This document shows, piece after piece, positions 36,512-46,118 of a stretch of 64,000 bases of DNA; the first letter of the stretch is position 1; each line of letters starts with the position of its first letter. A program made the position numbers and the translations under genes. The DNA is from Acinetobacter sp. SFB (lineage in GTDB: Bacteria > Pseudomonadota > Gammaproteobacteria > Pseudomonadales > Moraxellaceae): assembly GCF_001647545.1 (NCBI RefSeq), contig NZ_LSZH01000012.1, positions 246,926 to 310,925 on the forward strand, read 5' to 3'. The notes beneath the pieces are model-generated. The model was not told the origin of the DNA. It ran no database searches and was given only the letters and a program-made list of their open reading frames with translations.

Positions 36512-37783
36512 TTATGCCTTTTGTGGGTCATATTGACGGTCTTTGATAAAGATCCCGGATACCGCACCACATAGGAAATAAGCACCACCCATAATCAAGA
36601 AACCGAGGCCAATTGATCCGCCACTTGCAGCAGCACCGATAATCGCAGGTGCGAACATAGCGCCAATACGTCCAGCATTATATGCACCACCGACCGCAGT
36701 ACCGCGAATAGACGTCGCAAAACTTTCAGTCATATAAGTAGCATTGATGGCATAAGGAATACCATAAAGGAAACCGAAGAAAATCAGTAAATAGGCAATA
36801 TTATCCGGCGTATTAAATAACACAATGATGGGTAAAAAGATCGCCGTTCCAATCGCGCCAAACGCAAATACAAAGCGTCGTCCTAGGCGGTCTGCGGCAA
36901 AACCCGCCAAAATTTTACCGAAAATCATGGCGACATAAGTGCCTATCATATAACTAGCCATAGATTTAAAGTTCATATGTAATTCAGATTCTAAATAAGC
37001 TGGCATCCAGTTGTTTACGCCATAGTAGCCAAACTGTAAAAAACCTGCCGTAAAAATCCATAGAATGAACATTCTGCGATTTTGAGGGTCTGCAAAAATT
37101 TCTTTTGCCGTACTCTTTTTAACTTCCTGCTTTTGAGTCGTTTGTGTCGATGCATATAAACGTTCTAGCCTTGCACGCTGCCACGATTCTGGTTCTGGCA
37201 CCAGTTTCTGGATAAAAATAGCCATAACAGATGGAATAATCGCGATAAAAAACAGCATACGCCAGCCGTAGTCTGGAATAATCCATCCAGCAAGCAAGGT
37301 TGCTACAATATAACCCACGGTCCATCCAGCTTGTAATGTTCCCAATACCGTGGTTCTGTATTCTGTTGGGACATACTCCGCCATCAATGTATTGGCTGCA
37401 ATATAAAGAGAACCAATACCGAATGCCGACAGAAAGCGTAATATCGCGAATTGTTCAAAATTTTGGGTAAAGCCCAGTGCTGCGGTTAAAATTGAAAAAA
37501 TAAGAATAGAAATGACCACGGTACGAACACGACCTAAGCGATCACAGGCCCATCCTCCAATAAAACCACCGATAGCCATACCACCAAGGGTAAAACTTCC
37601 AAGCGTTCCTGCTTGCAAATTGGTCAAACCAAATTCAGCTTTCAGACTGTTTAAACTAAAAGACAGCAACAGCATGTCTGCGCCATCGACCAATAAGGCT
37701 AAAAAAGCAAATACAAAAGCAATTTGCTGTGTCCTTTTGGTGGTGGGCTTAATTTTTTCTAACGCTCTCATTAAATCCGTCAT
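36512..37783 (-). CDS. MFS transporter, aromatic/dicarboxylic acid type (paralogue 1)
   Basis: A 423-residue 12-helix transporter of the aromatic-acid:H+ symporter branch. LLVDGADMLLLSFSLNSLKA with acidic residues in helix 1, GGWACDRLGRVRTVV (loop 2-3 signature), LMAEYVPTEYRTTVLG and ADRLGRRFVFAFG are all present. It is closely similar to the DcaK-like protein and to the MFS protein at the right end, so the window has three copies. Probable role: uptake of a dicarboxylate. It is divergent from a family III CoA-transferase gene, with an IclR-type palindrome between. AGGAT stands before the ATG. Substrate inferred from context only. Confidence 0.85.
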   Translation of the reverse strand: MTDLMRALEKIKPTTKRTQQIAFVFAFLALLVDGADMLLLSFSLNSLKAEFGLTNLQAGTLGSFTLGGMAIGGFIGGWACDRLGRVRTVVISILIFSILTAALGFTQNFEQFAILRFLSAFGIGSLYIAANTLMAEYVPTEYRTTVLGTLQAGWTVGYIVATLLAGWIIPDYGWRMLFFIAIIPSVMAIFIQKLVPEPESWQRARLERLYASTQTTQKQEVKKSTAKEIFADPQNRRMFILWIFTAGFLQFGYYGVNNWMPAYLESELHMNFKSMASYMIGTYVAMIFGKILAGFAADRLGRRFVFAFGAIGTAIFLPIIVLFNTPDNIAYLLIFFGFLYGIPYAINATYMTESFATSIRGTAVGGAYNAGRIGAMFAPAIIGAAASGGSIGLGFLIMGGAYFLCGAVSGIFIKDRQYDPQKA

Positions 37784-38034
37784 GGGTTAATATCCTTGTT
37801 GTTCCCTATCCCGTGTTTATTGTCCAGTTTTCATATGACTCAACCATTATCTGGATGAATGCTTTTTTACTATGTATATCTAACTATCCAGAGTTCAGAT
37901 TTTTAATTCACAGCTCCTATTTTTCTAATGATTCTTTAGCGATGGTCTTGATTCCACCTTGTTTTGAATAATTACTCTAAAGCTTATTTAGGGTAATCAA
38001 GATATCGTGAATATTCAACAAAATTCGATAAATA

Positions 38035-38051
38035 ATTTTGTTATACGAAAT
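38035..38051. promoter_or_regulatory. IclR-type 17-bp palindrome, copy 1
   Basis: ATTTTG-TTATA-CGAAAT, one base from the perfect ATTTCG-N5-CGAAAT found elsewhere in this cluster. It lies in the 368-base gap between the divergent MFS gene 1 and CoA-transferase gene, so it could control both. Regulator inferred. Confidence 0.5.
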
Positions 38052-38151
38052 AAACTACCGTAAAGTTGATTATTAAGTCGTTTTAATATAGTTTTTATAT
38101 GATTAATGAAAATTAAATAACATTGAATAAGATAAGACAGGGAGCGTAACA

Positions 38152-39375
38152 ATGGGTGCTTTAACAGGCTTTCGCGTATTGGACTTAAGCCGTATTTTAG
38201 CCGGCCCTTGGTGCAGTCAAATTTTGGCTGATTTAGGTGCAGAAGTGATTAAAATTGAAAAACCGGATCATGGCGATGACACGCGCATCTGGGGACCACC
38301 TTGGCTAAAAAATGATAAGCAGGAAGATACGCATGAGTCAGCTTATTATCTCTCTACAAATCGCGGCAAACACTCTGTTGCGGTCGATTTATCTACACCT
38401 GAAGGCCAAAGCATTATCAAGAAACTTGCCGAACAAAGCGATGTAGTCATTGAGAACTATAAAGCCGGGTCTTTAAAAAGATATGGTCTGGATTATGAAA
38501 GTCTGAGTCAGTTGAATCCACGATTAGTATATTGTTCGATTACCGGTTTTGGACAACATGGGCCACGCGCGCATGAACCGGGTTATGATTTTATTGTGCA
38601 AGGTATGGGTGGCATGATGAGCGTCACGGGTGAACGTGATGACCTGCCAGGCGGTGGCCCGCAAAAAGCCGGTTTGGCCTTTGCCGACCTGACCACCGGT
38701 TTATATTCTACGATTGCCATCCAAGCTGCCTTACTGTCTCGGGAAAAAACTGGTGAAGGTCAGCATATTGATATGGCGCTGCTAGACACCCAGGTCGCCT
38801 CTTTATCTGTTTTAGCCATGAATTATCTCACTTCAGGCAAAGTACCGGGTCGCTTTGGTAATGCACATGCCAATATTGTGCCTTATCAGGTGTTTAAGGC
38901 GCAGGAAGGTGAGTTTATTATTGCCTGTGGCAATGACTTGCAATTTAAAGCTTTATGTCAGGCAATTGGCTTGCCAGATGTATCCAAAGATCCTCGCTTT
39001 CAGAAAAATTCAGGACGGGTTATGCACCGCGAGGAATTGACGAAGATTCTACAGGATCATTTTTACACTCAGCCGGCAAAAACCTGGGTAGATCTGATTC
39101 ATGCGGTTAAAGTACCGGTGGGTATGATTAATGATTTAAAACAGACTTTGGAAGAAGAACAGGTACTTGCCCGTGACATGGTGATTCAAATGCCGCATGC
39201 TTTACGGGAAGATTACACCTCTATTGGTTCACCGATAAAGTTATCCAAAACACCTGTGGAGTATAAGAAAGCACCACCATGTTTAGGTGAAGATACCGAT
39301 GCTATTTTAAGCCAGTTTTTAAGCCCGGATGAAATTGAGAAATTTAAAAACAAAAAAGTGATTCAGCAACGCTAA
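38152..39375 (+). CDS. CaiB/BaiF family III CoA-transferase (copy 1)
   Basis: A 407-residue family III CoA-transferase. GFRVLDLSRILAGPWCSQIL begins the fold, GYDFIVQGMGGMMSVTGE follows, and the likely catalytic Asp179 is in GLAFADLTTGLYS. The C-terminal SIGSPIKLSKTPVEYKKAPP is normal. It is closest in type to glutarate and dicarboxylate CoA-transferases found beside glutaryl-CoA dehydrogenase genes (succinyl-CoA as donor). It would activate a dicarboxylate for the beta-oxidation genes to the right. AGGGAG stands about 9 bases before the ATG. A second copy lies at 55888-57105. Confidence 0.9.
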   Translation: MGALTGFRVLDLSRILAGPWCSQILADLGAEVIKIEKPDHGDDTRIWGPPWLKNDKQEDTHESAYYLSTNRGKHSVAVDLSTPEGQSIIKKLAEQSDVVIENYKAGSLKRYGLDYESLSQLNPRLVYCSITGFGQHGPRAHEPGYDFIVQGMGGMMSVTGERDDLPGGGPQKAGLAFADLTTGLYSTIAIQAALLSREKTGEGQHIDMALLDTQVASLSVLAMNYLTSGKVPGRFGNAHANIVPYQVFKAQEGEFIIACGNDLQFKALCQAIGLPDVSKDPRFQKNSGRVMHREELTKILQDHFYTQPAKTWVDLIHAVKVPVGMINDLKQTLEEEQVLARDMVIQMPHALREDYTSIGSPIKLSKTPVEYKKAPPCLGEDTDAILSQFLSPDEIEKFKNKKVIQQR

Positions 39376-39392
39376 AAATTTTCATAAAAAAT

Positions 39393-39418
39393 AAAAAGGA
39401 ATCATAAGATTCCTTTTT
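39393..39418. terminator. bidirectional terminator
   Basis: AAAAAGGAATC and GATTCCTTTTT pair around ATAA between the convergent CoA-transferase and MFS genes, closing both transcripts. Confidence 0.93.
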
Positions 39419-39425
39419 ATTTGGC

Positions 39426-40610
39426 TTATATTGCGGAAGCCTGCATGTGTTTGCGATCTAATACATCAAAAAACACGGTCATTAAGCTAAAAGCTAAACC
39501 TACGATACAGCAACCGGTCCATCCCCAATGATACCAAGCGTATAATCCGGCCATGGAACCAACAGCAGCCCCCATAAAATAGATAAACATATAAATAGAA
39601 TGTTGTCTTGAACGCGTTTCATCGGCTGAACGTAAAATCAAACTCTGATTTAGCACATGGAGCATCGAAAGTGCCGAATAGCCGCAGAGCAAGCCAAAAA
39701 CATATGCCATGAGTGAATGTTGTGCGAAATATAGCATTAACCATTGAACGATAAGCAGAGCACAGCCTAGTACTGCCACAAGTTTTTCTTTGGCCTGATC
39801 AATTTGCTTACCTGCCCATTTTGTTGCGAATACTCCAGCAGCTCCGACAAATCCAAAAAAGCCAATATAAAGTTCCGAGAATGCATAAGGTGGATTAGCC
39901 AACACAAAAGCCATGGTACTTAAGGCAAGAATCATGGATGCAAACGCCGTGGCACCTACACAACTCCGACGGATGAGTTGTGGCGAATGCATGGCTATAC
40001 TGAACATCGATTTATAAATCTGCATGAGTTTTAGATTCTTATTCGATGCTGCAGGAACAGGTAATTTAAAATACATCACTACAGCTAATAATATAATGAG
40101 TAATCCACTGCTGAGATAAACGAGGTGCCAATCTGCGATGGTGGTAATAATTCCTGCATAAGAACGTGCCAGTAAAATCCCTAAAAATAGTCCACTCATC
40201 AGTGTGCCAATAATTTCCGACATTTTTTCTGATTCAACAATGCTGGAAATGAAAGGAATTAAAACTTGAGAGGCAATTGAGAAAGTAGTGGCAATAAAGG
40301 TAAAAAAATACAGACTCCACAATTGTTGCGAAAATGAAATACAAATTTGGGCCAATCCACAGATCACCATTAAACTAATAATGATTTTACGTTTGGAATA
40401 TTTATCTCCCAAAGGAATCAGGACAATTAGTCCCAGTGCATAGGCAAACTGACTGATAACAATCGTTACTGCCGACTGTTCAACCGTTACTCCAAGGGAT
40501 TTGGCCATGGCATAAATCAGCGGCTGGTTATAATAATTAGAACCGGCACAAACCCCACAAGTAATCGCCATAATTAAAATAAAGCTGCGGCTAAATAAAG
40601 ATTGACTCAT
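39426..40610 (-). CDS. MFS transporter, DHA1/YnfM-like
   Basis: A 394-residue 12-helix transporter of a different MFS branch from the DcaK-like proteins: SNYYNQPLIYAMAKSLGVT at helix 1-2 and LIPLGDKYSKRKIIISLMVI in loop 2-3 place it with YnfM/sugar-efflux-like proteins. Substrate unknown; export of CoA-derived acids or side products is one idea. It lies 38 bases after dcaP in the same direction and ends at a terminator, so it is probably the last gene of the dcaK-I-J-P operon. The ATG at 40610 gives normal length; a TTG 10 codons upstream has no better site. Confidence 0.8.
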   Translation of the reverse strand: MSQSLFSRSFILIMAITCGVCAGSNYYNQPLIYAMAKSLGVTVEQSAVTIVISQFAYALGLIVLIPLGDKYSKRKIIISLMVICGLAQICISFSQQLWSLYFFTFIATTFSIASQVLIPFISSIVESEKMSEIIGTLMSGLFLGILLARSYAGIITTIADWHLVYLSSGLLIILLAVVMYFKLPVPAASNKNLKLMQIYKSMFSIAMHSPQLIRRSCVGATAFASMILALSTMAFVLANPPYAFSELYIGFFGFVGAAGVFATKWAGKQIDQAKEKLVAVLGCALLIVQWLMLYFAQHSLMAYVFGLLCGYSALSMLHVLNQSLILRSADETRSRQHSIYMFIYFMGAAVGSMAGLYAWYHWGWTGCCIVGLAFSLMTVFFDVLDRKHMQASAI

Positions 40611-40648
40611 GAGATCTGTGCTTTCCGTCCGATGTTTCAAATTAACAG

Positions 40649-41923
40649 TTAGAATTTATATTGTGCAGACAGATTTATCCTTGAAATGTCTGCCGTTTTC
40701 CCTTCAAAACTTTTACGCTCCCCCAGATGATATTCCACGCCCAAATCGACATAAGGACGTGGGGTATAAATCAGATTAATAGCATGATCGGTTAGTTGTT
40801 TGTTATTGGTGATATTTGCTTTTGCATAAGCACTATCATCTTCAAATTTCATCAGGGAGGTCGCAATATTGCCACGCCATTGATCATTGAATTTATGCGA
40901 GTAGCCTAGCGTCAAACTGTCAAACTCATTCTGCAAGAGTGAGTTATTGTCCAGATCGACAGAATAATCCCCTCCCATTGCTGCACCATCACTACTCGAG
41001 CCTTGTGTGGTGTAAGACACAAATTTCTGATCACCTTTGACATGGTAATAATTGGCTTGAACAGACTGTTTTGGGGTGATTTTATAGCGTGCACCTAACC
41101 CCACGCCCCAGCTTAATTTATCAATATCACGATTATCCACTTCAGCGCGCTTTTCATTGATAAACCCTTGGCCCATCAATAATACGGCTTGGTTCTTGTA
41201 AATATATTTTGCAGTTAATGCAGGTAGTTCAGAGGTGCGATCGCTTGCATATTCCAAAGCTAACTGTAATTTATTTGCTGCATTAAAATTGAAATCGCGA
41301 CGTACTTGCGGCAAGCGTGCAGTGGAAACCCCTAAAAACTGAGTGTAGTCGATACTTTCGGTCATGGTTTCCATATTTGACATCAATGACCAGGTTTGAC
41401 CAAATAACCAGTCATCAAAATTTACATAGGCATGACGGATTCTAAGTTTGCCATCGCCTTTACCATTATCAACCCAGAAATCGGCTTCCAATTTGGCTTT
41501 AACATCATCACGACCTGCCAGATTTTTAATATCAAAGCCAATACGCGATGCTGCAATGGTGAAGTCAGAGCGCTTACCTTGATCTGCATCAAACGGTACT
41601 TTATTAATTTGATTTGAAGTTCGGCCACGCGCAGCCGTGGTATCTTTAAAGTCTATGGCACCATCTAGACGCAAAATCCCATAAACATTCACATTGTCTG
41701 TCCAACTGCCGCTATTTTTTTGCGCTGCAGATTTAAGCTCCGTATTGAATTGTTCTTGCTGCTGAACCAATTGAATATTGGTATTTTTCTGGGCAGATAC
41801 TTCCTGTTTTAAACGCTGTAATTCCGCTTCCAACAAATTAATACGCTGCTCTGTTGTCGAAGTTTCGGCAAAAGAAGTCCCTGTCACCGCAGCGCAAGCT
41901 GCGGCTAAAATTAATTTTTTCAT
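40649..41923 (-). CDS. dcaP: DcaP-like outer-membrane dicarboxylate porin
   Basis: A 424-residue porin. A signal peptide ending TSFA is followed by a coiled coil at about residues 24-67 (EQRINLLEAELQRLKQEVSA), then a beta-barrel starting VNVYGILRLDGAIDF and ending ISRINLSAQYKF with the terminal Phe needed for outer-membrane insertion. DcaP of Acinetobacter is a trimeric channel for dicarboxylic acids such as phthalate, succinate and adipate (family knowledge). In line with this, it sits within the dicarboxylate operon after dcaJ (41 bases). GGGAAA stands before the ATG. Confidence 0.93.
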   Translation of the reverse strand: MKKLILAAACAAVTGTSFAETSTTEQRINLLEAELQRLKQEVSAQKNTNIQLVQQQEQFNTELKSAAQKNSGSWTDNVNVYGILRLDGAIDFKDTTAARGRTSNQINKVPFDADQGKRSDFTIAASRIGFDIKNLAGRDDVKAKLEADFWVDNGKGDGKLRIRHAYVNFDDWLFGQTWSLMSNMETMTESIDYTQFLGVSTARLPQVRRDFNFNAANKLQLALEYASDRTSELPALTAKYIYKNQAVLLMGQGFINEKRAEVDNRDIDKLSWGVGLGARYKITPKQSVQANYYHVKGDQKFVSYTTQGSSSDGAAMGGDYSVDLDNNSLLQNEFDSLTLGYSHKFNDQWRGNIATSLMKFEDDSAYAKANITNNKQLTDHAINLIYTPRPYVDLGVEYHLGERKSFEGKTADISRINLSAQYKF

Positions 41924-41964
41924 TATTTTCCCTAATAAATCAAATCAATGGTTTGAAAATAAAT

Positions 41965-42621
41965 TTATGCTGCGGTTCTCGTATCAATCAAGACACAACC
42001 AGTTTTTTGCTGTAGTTCTTCAAAACTCAAACCTTCTACAATTTCTGTCACGAAGGCTTGATTGTCTTTTAACTCAATAATGCACAAGTCGGTATAAATC
42101 CGGTTCACACAATTTGCACCAGTTAAAGGATAAGTCAGTTCATTCACAATTTTAGGTTGATTATTTTTGGTCAGATGTTCCATACACACATAGACACAAC
42201 GTGCACCTACTGCCAAGTCCATTGCGCCGCCCACAGCAGGCACAGTATCGGCAGAACCGGTATGCCAGTTGGCCAGATCGCCATTCACAGCGACCTGAAA
42301 AGCGCCCAAAATACAGATGTCTAAATGACCACCACGCATGATGTCAAACGAGTCTGCCGAATGCATGAAACTGCCACCACCCAATATGCTAATTAACTCC
42401 TTACCGGCATTGATTAAGTCATCATCTGCATGTTCTTTGGAAGTTAAAGCACCGAAACCTAAAACTCCATTTTCTGAATGCAAGATAATTTCATTTTCAG
42501 GTTTTAAATAACCCGCAACTTTGGTTGGCAAGCCAATACCCAAATTGACATATGAACCTGGCGCAATATCCTGGGCAACGCGTTCTACAATTTGTTCACG
42601 GCTGCGTTTTTGGATTGTCAT
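41965..42621 (-). CDS. dcaJ: CoA-transferase beta subunit (3-oxoadipate type)
   Basis: A 218-residue beta subunit of a family I CoA-transferase. The N-terminal QIVERVAQDIAPGSYVNLGI and the active-site motif LHSENGVLGFG, which holds the catalytic glutamate that forms the CoA thioester, are clear. It uses succinyl-CoA to activate an acid, here probably adipate or another straight-chain dicarboxylate. Its closest cousins are PcaJ and CatJ, which act on 3-oxoadipate. No pca genes are near, and the porin and transporter point to the dca role. The ATG overlaps the stop of the alpha-subunit gene by four bases. Confidence 0.9.
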   Translation of the reverse strand: MTIQKRSREQIVERVAQDIAPGSYVNLGIGLPTKVAGYLKPENEIILHSENGVLGFGALTSKEHADDDLINAGKELISILGGGSFMHSADSFDIMRGGHLDICILGAFQVAVNGDLANWHTGSADTVPAVGGAMDLAVGARCVYVCMEHLTKNNQPKIVNELTYPLTGANCVNRIYTDLCIIELKDNQAFVTEIVEGLSFEELQQKTGCVLIDTRTAA

Positions 42622-43289
42622 TTAATATCTCCAACTTTAACTACGTGCTGAACGAAAATGCCCGGTGTCACAATCACTTCTGGATCTAACTGGCCCAATT
42701 CAAGCACTTCATGTACTTGAGCAATTGTAGTTTTAGCTGCTTTGGCCATGAGTGGACCAAAGTTTCGAGCTGCCTTTCGATAAACCAGATTACCCCAGCG
42801 ATCGGCCTGATGGGCATAAATCAAGGCATAATCAGCATAAATTGGATATTCCAGCACGTAATTTTTACCCTCAATACAGCGCGTTTCCTTGCCTTCCGCA
42901 ATTTTAGTGCCATACCCGGTCGGCGTGAAAATTGCCCCTAAGCCAGCACCTGCAGCCTGAATCCGGCAAGCCAGATTGCCTTGCGGAACCAGGTCCAACT
43001 CAACTTTTCCGGCTTTATATAAATCCTCAAAAACAGTGGAATTGTTGGCTTTAGGAAACGAACAAATCATTTTTTTAACCAAACCAGACAGTAGCAGATT
43101 GGTTAAACCACGATCACCCGAAGCTGCATTATTATTAATGATTGTTAAATCTTTCGGACCAATATCAATCAGCGCTTCAATCAGCTCGATAGGCTGTCCT
43201 GCCAAGCCAAAACCGCTGGTCATAATGCGTGCACCATCTGGTATTGACTTAAGGACTGTCTCAATATCCATTGTGACTTTATTAATCAT
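42618..43289 (-). CDS. dcaI: CoA-transferase alpha subunit (3-oxoadipate type)
   Basis: A 223-residue alpha subunit. GARIMTSGFGLAGQPIELIE, LTIINNNAASGDRGLTNLLL and GGTxxxIxEG-like region FTPTGYGTKIAEGKETRCIE are typical of PcaI/DcaI. I take the ATG at 43289, preceded by GGGAA; a start five codons further up lacks a site. It is coupled to dcaJ (ATGA) and lies 39 bases after dcaK. Adipate activation fits the dca context. 3-Oxoadipate cannot be excluded from sequence alone. Confidence 0.9.
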   Translation of the reverse strand: MINKVTMDIETVLKSIPDGARIMTSGFGLAGQPIELIEALIDIGPKDLTIINNNAASGDRGLTNLLLSGLVKKMICSFPKANNSTVFEDLYKAGKVELDLVPQGNLACRIQAAGAGLGAIFTPTGYGTKIAEGKETRCIEGKNYVLEYPIYADYALIYAHQADRWGNLVYRKAARNFGPLMAKAAKTTIAQVHEVLELGQLDPEVIVTPGIFVQHVVKVGDIK

Positions 43290-43328
43290 GCTGTTCCCTA
43301 ACACTGTAGATACGTTTGAAGAATTAAA

Positions 43329-44606
43329 TTAGTCTGCTTTTTGTGGATCGAATAAACGATCTTTAATAAAGATGGCAGGAATTACACCACACAGGAAATA
43401 AGCCACACCCATAATGAGCAAGCCTGTACCAATTGAACCGCCCTGCGCAAAATAACCAATCGTGAGGGGTGCCAATACCGCGCCTAAACGACCGACGTTA
43501 TAAGCTCCGCCGACTGCCGTGCCACGCACTTTGGTCGAAAAACTTTCAGTCATGTATGTCGCGTTAATACCGTATGGAATGCCATATAAGAAACCGAAGA
43601 ACAACATTAGCCATAAGATATTGTCAGGTGTATTACCAAACACAATGATGGGAATAAAAATAGCTGTACCAATCGTACCGAAAGCAAATACCGCGCGGCG
43701 GCCTATTTTATCGGCAATGATGCCTGCAATGACTTTAGTACACATCATGATCAGGAATGTGCCAATCATATAAGTTGTCATTTCTTTGAACTTAATTCCC
43801 AGATCTGACTCTAAATATGCGGGCAACCAGTTACTGACACCGTAATAACCGAATTGTAAGAATGCTGTACTGAATGACCATAAGATGAACATGCGGCGGC
43901 TGAAAGTATCTTGAAAGATCATTTTGAACGTATTTTTAGGTTTTTCTTCAACGATTCCACTTGCTTGTGCAGCCAGACGTTTACGACGAGACTCAACCCA
44001 GGCTTGCGGTTCAGGCACCAAGAAATACATAGCCACTGCAAGAACGATTGGAATGATGGAGATGTAATATAAATATCTCCAGCCAAACTCTGGCAACAAC
44101 CAGCCCGCTAAAAGCGTTGCGACCACAGAACCCAAAGTCCATCCAGTCATCAAGCCTGCCAATATGGTAGAGCGGTATTTAGTTGGAACATATTCTGCCA
44201 TTAAGGTATTACAGGCAATATAAAGTGCGCCTAATCCAATTGCGGAAATAAAACGCAGCCATTTAAATTGTTCATAGCTTTCTGCAAAACCGAGCCAGCA
44301 GGTAAGTAACGAGAATAAGGCAATTGCGATAACAATGACGCGTACGCGGCCAAATCTGTCACAGGCCCATCCACCGAAGAAACCACCAATCGCCATGCCG
44401 GCAAGTGTCCAGCTGCCTAAAGCACCCGCTTGAATACTGGTTAATGAAAATTCCTGTTTTAAACTGGTCAAGCTATAGGAAAGGAATGCAATATCTGCAC
44501 CATCCACCAGTAATGCTAAAAAAGAAAAAATAAATGCCAGAATCCATATTTTCTTTTTCGGTGTATCGGTGTTGCCTAATATGACCTGTTCTGAACTTAC
44601 TGTCAT
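43329..44606 (-). CDS. dcaK: MFS dicarboxylate transporter DcaK-like (paralogue 2)
   Basis: A 425-residue 12-helix transporter. LLVDGADIAFLSYSLTSLKQ, GGWACDRFGRVRVIV, LMAEYVPTKYRSTILAGLMT and ADKIGRRAVFAFG mark the aromatic/dicarboxylic acid:H+ symporter branch. It begins the leftward operon dcaK-dcaI-dcaJ-dcaP-MFS. Start at 44606 with GGGAA about 9 bases before; a TTG at 44630 is not favoured. An IclR-type palindrome lies about 180 bases upstream. It probably brings in adipate-like acids; specificity relative to the other two paralogues is unknown. Confidence 0.88.
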   Translation of the reverse strand: MTVSSEQVILGNTDTPKKKIWILAFIFSFLALLVDGADIAFLSYSLTSLKQEFSLTSIQAGALGSWTLAGMAIGGFFGGWACDRFGRVRVIVIAIALFSLLTCWLGFAESYEQFKWLRFISAIGLGALYIACNTLMAEYVPTKYRSTILAGLMTGWTLGSVVATLLAGWLLPEFGWRYLYYISIIPIVLAVAMYFLVPEPQAWVESRRKRLAAQASGIVEEKPKNTFKMIFQDTFSRRMFILWSFSTAFLQFGYYGVSNWLPAYLESDLGIKFKEMTTYMIGTFLIMMCTKVIAGIIADKIGRRAVFAFGTIGTAIFIPIIVFGNTPDNILWLMLFFGFLYGIPYGINATYMTESFSTKVRGTAVGGAYNVGRLGAVLAPLTIGYFAQGGSIGTGLLIMGVAYFLCGVIPAIFIKDRLFDPQKAD

Positions 44607-44784
44607 TAGATGTTCCCTATTATTCTTCAAGCACTCCTGTGCTCTACAAATTTTTTAAAAATTTATGGACTATTTAAGTATTAATGAAACACTTGATTTA
44701 GCTGTGTCCCGATTTAAAATAGCCTGTTAAATATGATATTAATAAACCATTTTTAAATCTAAAAAACAATAATAATAAGATATA

Positions 44785-44801
44785 ATTTCTTATAGCGAAA
44801 T
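44785..44801. promoter_or_regulatory. IclR-type 17-bp palindrome, copy 2
   Basis: ATTTCT-TATAG-CGAAAT, one mismatch in the left arm, in the gap upstream of dcaK and therefore likely controlling the dcaK operon. Confidence 0.55.
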
Positions 44802-44845
44802 ATAATTATCAATATTGATTTTTAGTTTTGCTTAAAAATACAATT

Positions 44846-44881
44846 AAAAATAAGCCAGTAAAAATTTACTGGCTTATTTTT
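44846..44881 (-). terminator. long terminator after the glutaryl-CoA dehydrogenase gene
   Basis: AAAAATAAGCCAGTAAA and its exact complement form a 17-bp stem 7 bases after the stop codon. It separates the gcdH transcript from the dcaK promoter. Confidence 0.9.
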
Positions 44882-44887
44882 ATTACA

Positions 44888-46087
44888 TTAATTACCGAAT
44901 GCAGCGATACCGGTTTGTGCACGACCAAGAATCAGGGCATGCACGTCATGGGTGCCTTCATAGGTATTCACCACCTCAAGATTGACCAGATGACGTGCTA
45001 TGCCAAATTCATCGCTAATGCCATTCCCGCCGAGCATATCACGCGCCAGTCGGGCAATATCCAGTGCCTTGCCACAGTTGTTGCGTTTGATCAGTGAAGT
45101 CCCTTCAACCGATGCAATGCCTTCATCTTTCATACGACCAAAACGGAGGGCCACTTGCAGACCCAAGGCGATTTCAGTCTGCATATCGGCCAGTTTCTTC
45201 TGGATCAGCTGATTGGCAGCCAGTGGACGGCCAAACTGTTTACGATCCATGGTGTATTGATGGGCGGTATGCCAGCAGAATTCAGCCGCGCCCATCGCAC
45301 CCCAGGCAATACCGTATCGGGCGCTGTTCAGGCAGGTAAACGGACCCCGCAGGCCGCGAATTTCTGGGAAGGCATTTTCTTCCGGCACAAAAACATTATC
45401 CATCACAATCTCACCGGTGATCGAGGCACGCAAGCCGACCTTGCCGTGAATCGTCGGTGCAGACAGCCCTTCCCAGCCTTTCTCCAGAATAAAGCCGCGG
45501 ATCTCGCCGACATTGCCCTCTTTAGAAACTTCTTTGGCCCAGACCACAAATACATCGGCAATCGGGCTGTTGGTAATCCACATTTTCGCGCCCGATAAAC
45601 GGTAACCGCCCTCGACCTTTTTGGCCCGGCTAATCATGCTGCCCGGATCAGAACCGTGATCCGGCTCGGTCAAGCCGAAACAACCGATATATTCCCCAGT
45701 GGCCAGTTTCGGCAGATACTTCTGTTTCTGTTCTTCCGAGCCAAATTCATTAATTGGCACCATCACCAGCGAGCTTTGTACACTGGCCATGGAACGGTAG
45801 CCTGAATCGACATATTCAATTTCACGTGCCACCAGACCATAACTGACATAGTTCAGCCCTGCACCGCCATACTGTTCCGGAATAGTGGGACCTAGCAGGC
45901 CCAGCTCACCCATCTCACGAAAGATGGAAGCATCGGTGGTTTCATGGCGGAACTGTTCCAGCACACGCGGCAACAATTTGCCCTGGCAATAGGCCTGGGC
46001 AGAATCGCGAATCATGCGCTCTTCTTCGGTCAGCTGCTGCTCGATTAAAAACGGGTCTTGCCAGTTGAAGCTGGTTTTTGAAGTCAT
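44888..46087 (-). CDS. gcdH: glutaryl-CoA dehydrogenase
   Basis: A 399-residue flavoenzyme that oxidises and decarboxylates glutaryl-CoA to crotonyl-Co[75 protein letters not shown] and the catalytic Glu377 in [17 protein letters not shown] match this subfamily closely. It would handle glutarate or the C5 end product of odd-chain dicarboxylates. It follows an acyl-CoA dehydrogenase gene after 31 bases. The GC content of this pair is visibly higher than that of its neighbours. Confidence 0.95.
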   Translation of the reverse strand: MTSKTSFNWQDPFLIEQQLTEEERMIRDSAQAYCQGKLLPRVLEQFRHETTDASIFREMGELGLLGPTIPEQYGGAGLNYVSYGLVAREIEYVDSGYRSMASVQSSLVMVPINEFGSEEQKQKYLPKLATGEYIGCFGLTEPDHGSDPGSMISRAKKVEGGYRLSGAKMWITNSPIADVFVVWAKEVSKEGNVGEIRGFILEKGWEGLSAPTIHGKVGLRASITGEIVMDNVFVPEENAFPEIRGLRGPFTCLNSARYGIAWGAMGAAEFCWHTAHQYTMDRKQFGRPLAANQLIQKKLADMQTEIALGLQVALRFGRMKDEGIASVEGTSLIKRNNCGKALDIARLARDMLGGNGISDEFGIARHLVNLEVVNTYEGTHDVHALILGRAQTGIAAFGN

Positions 46088-46118
46088 ATTGTCTAGTCCA
46101 AAAATATAGTTGTTCTAT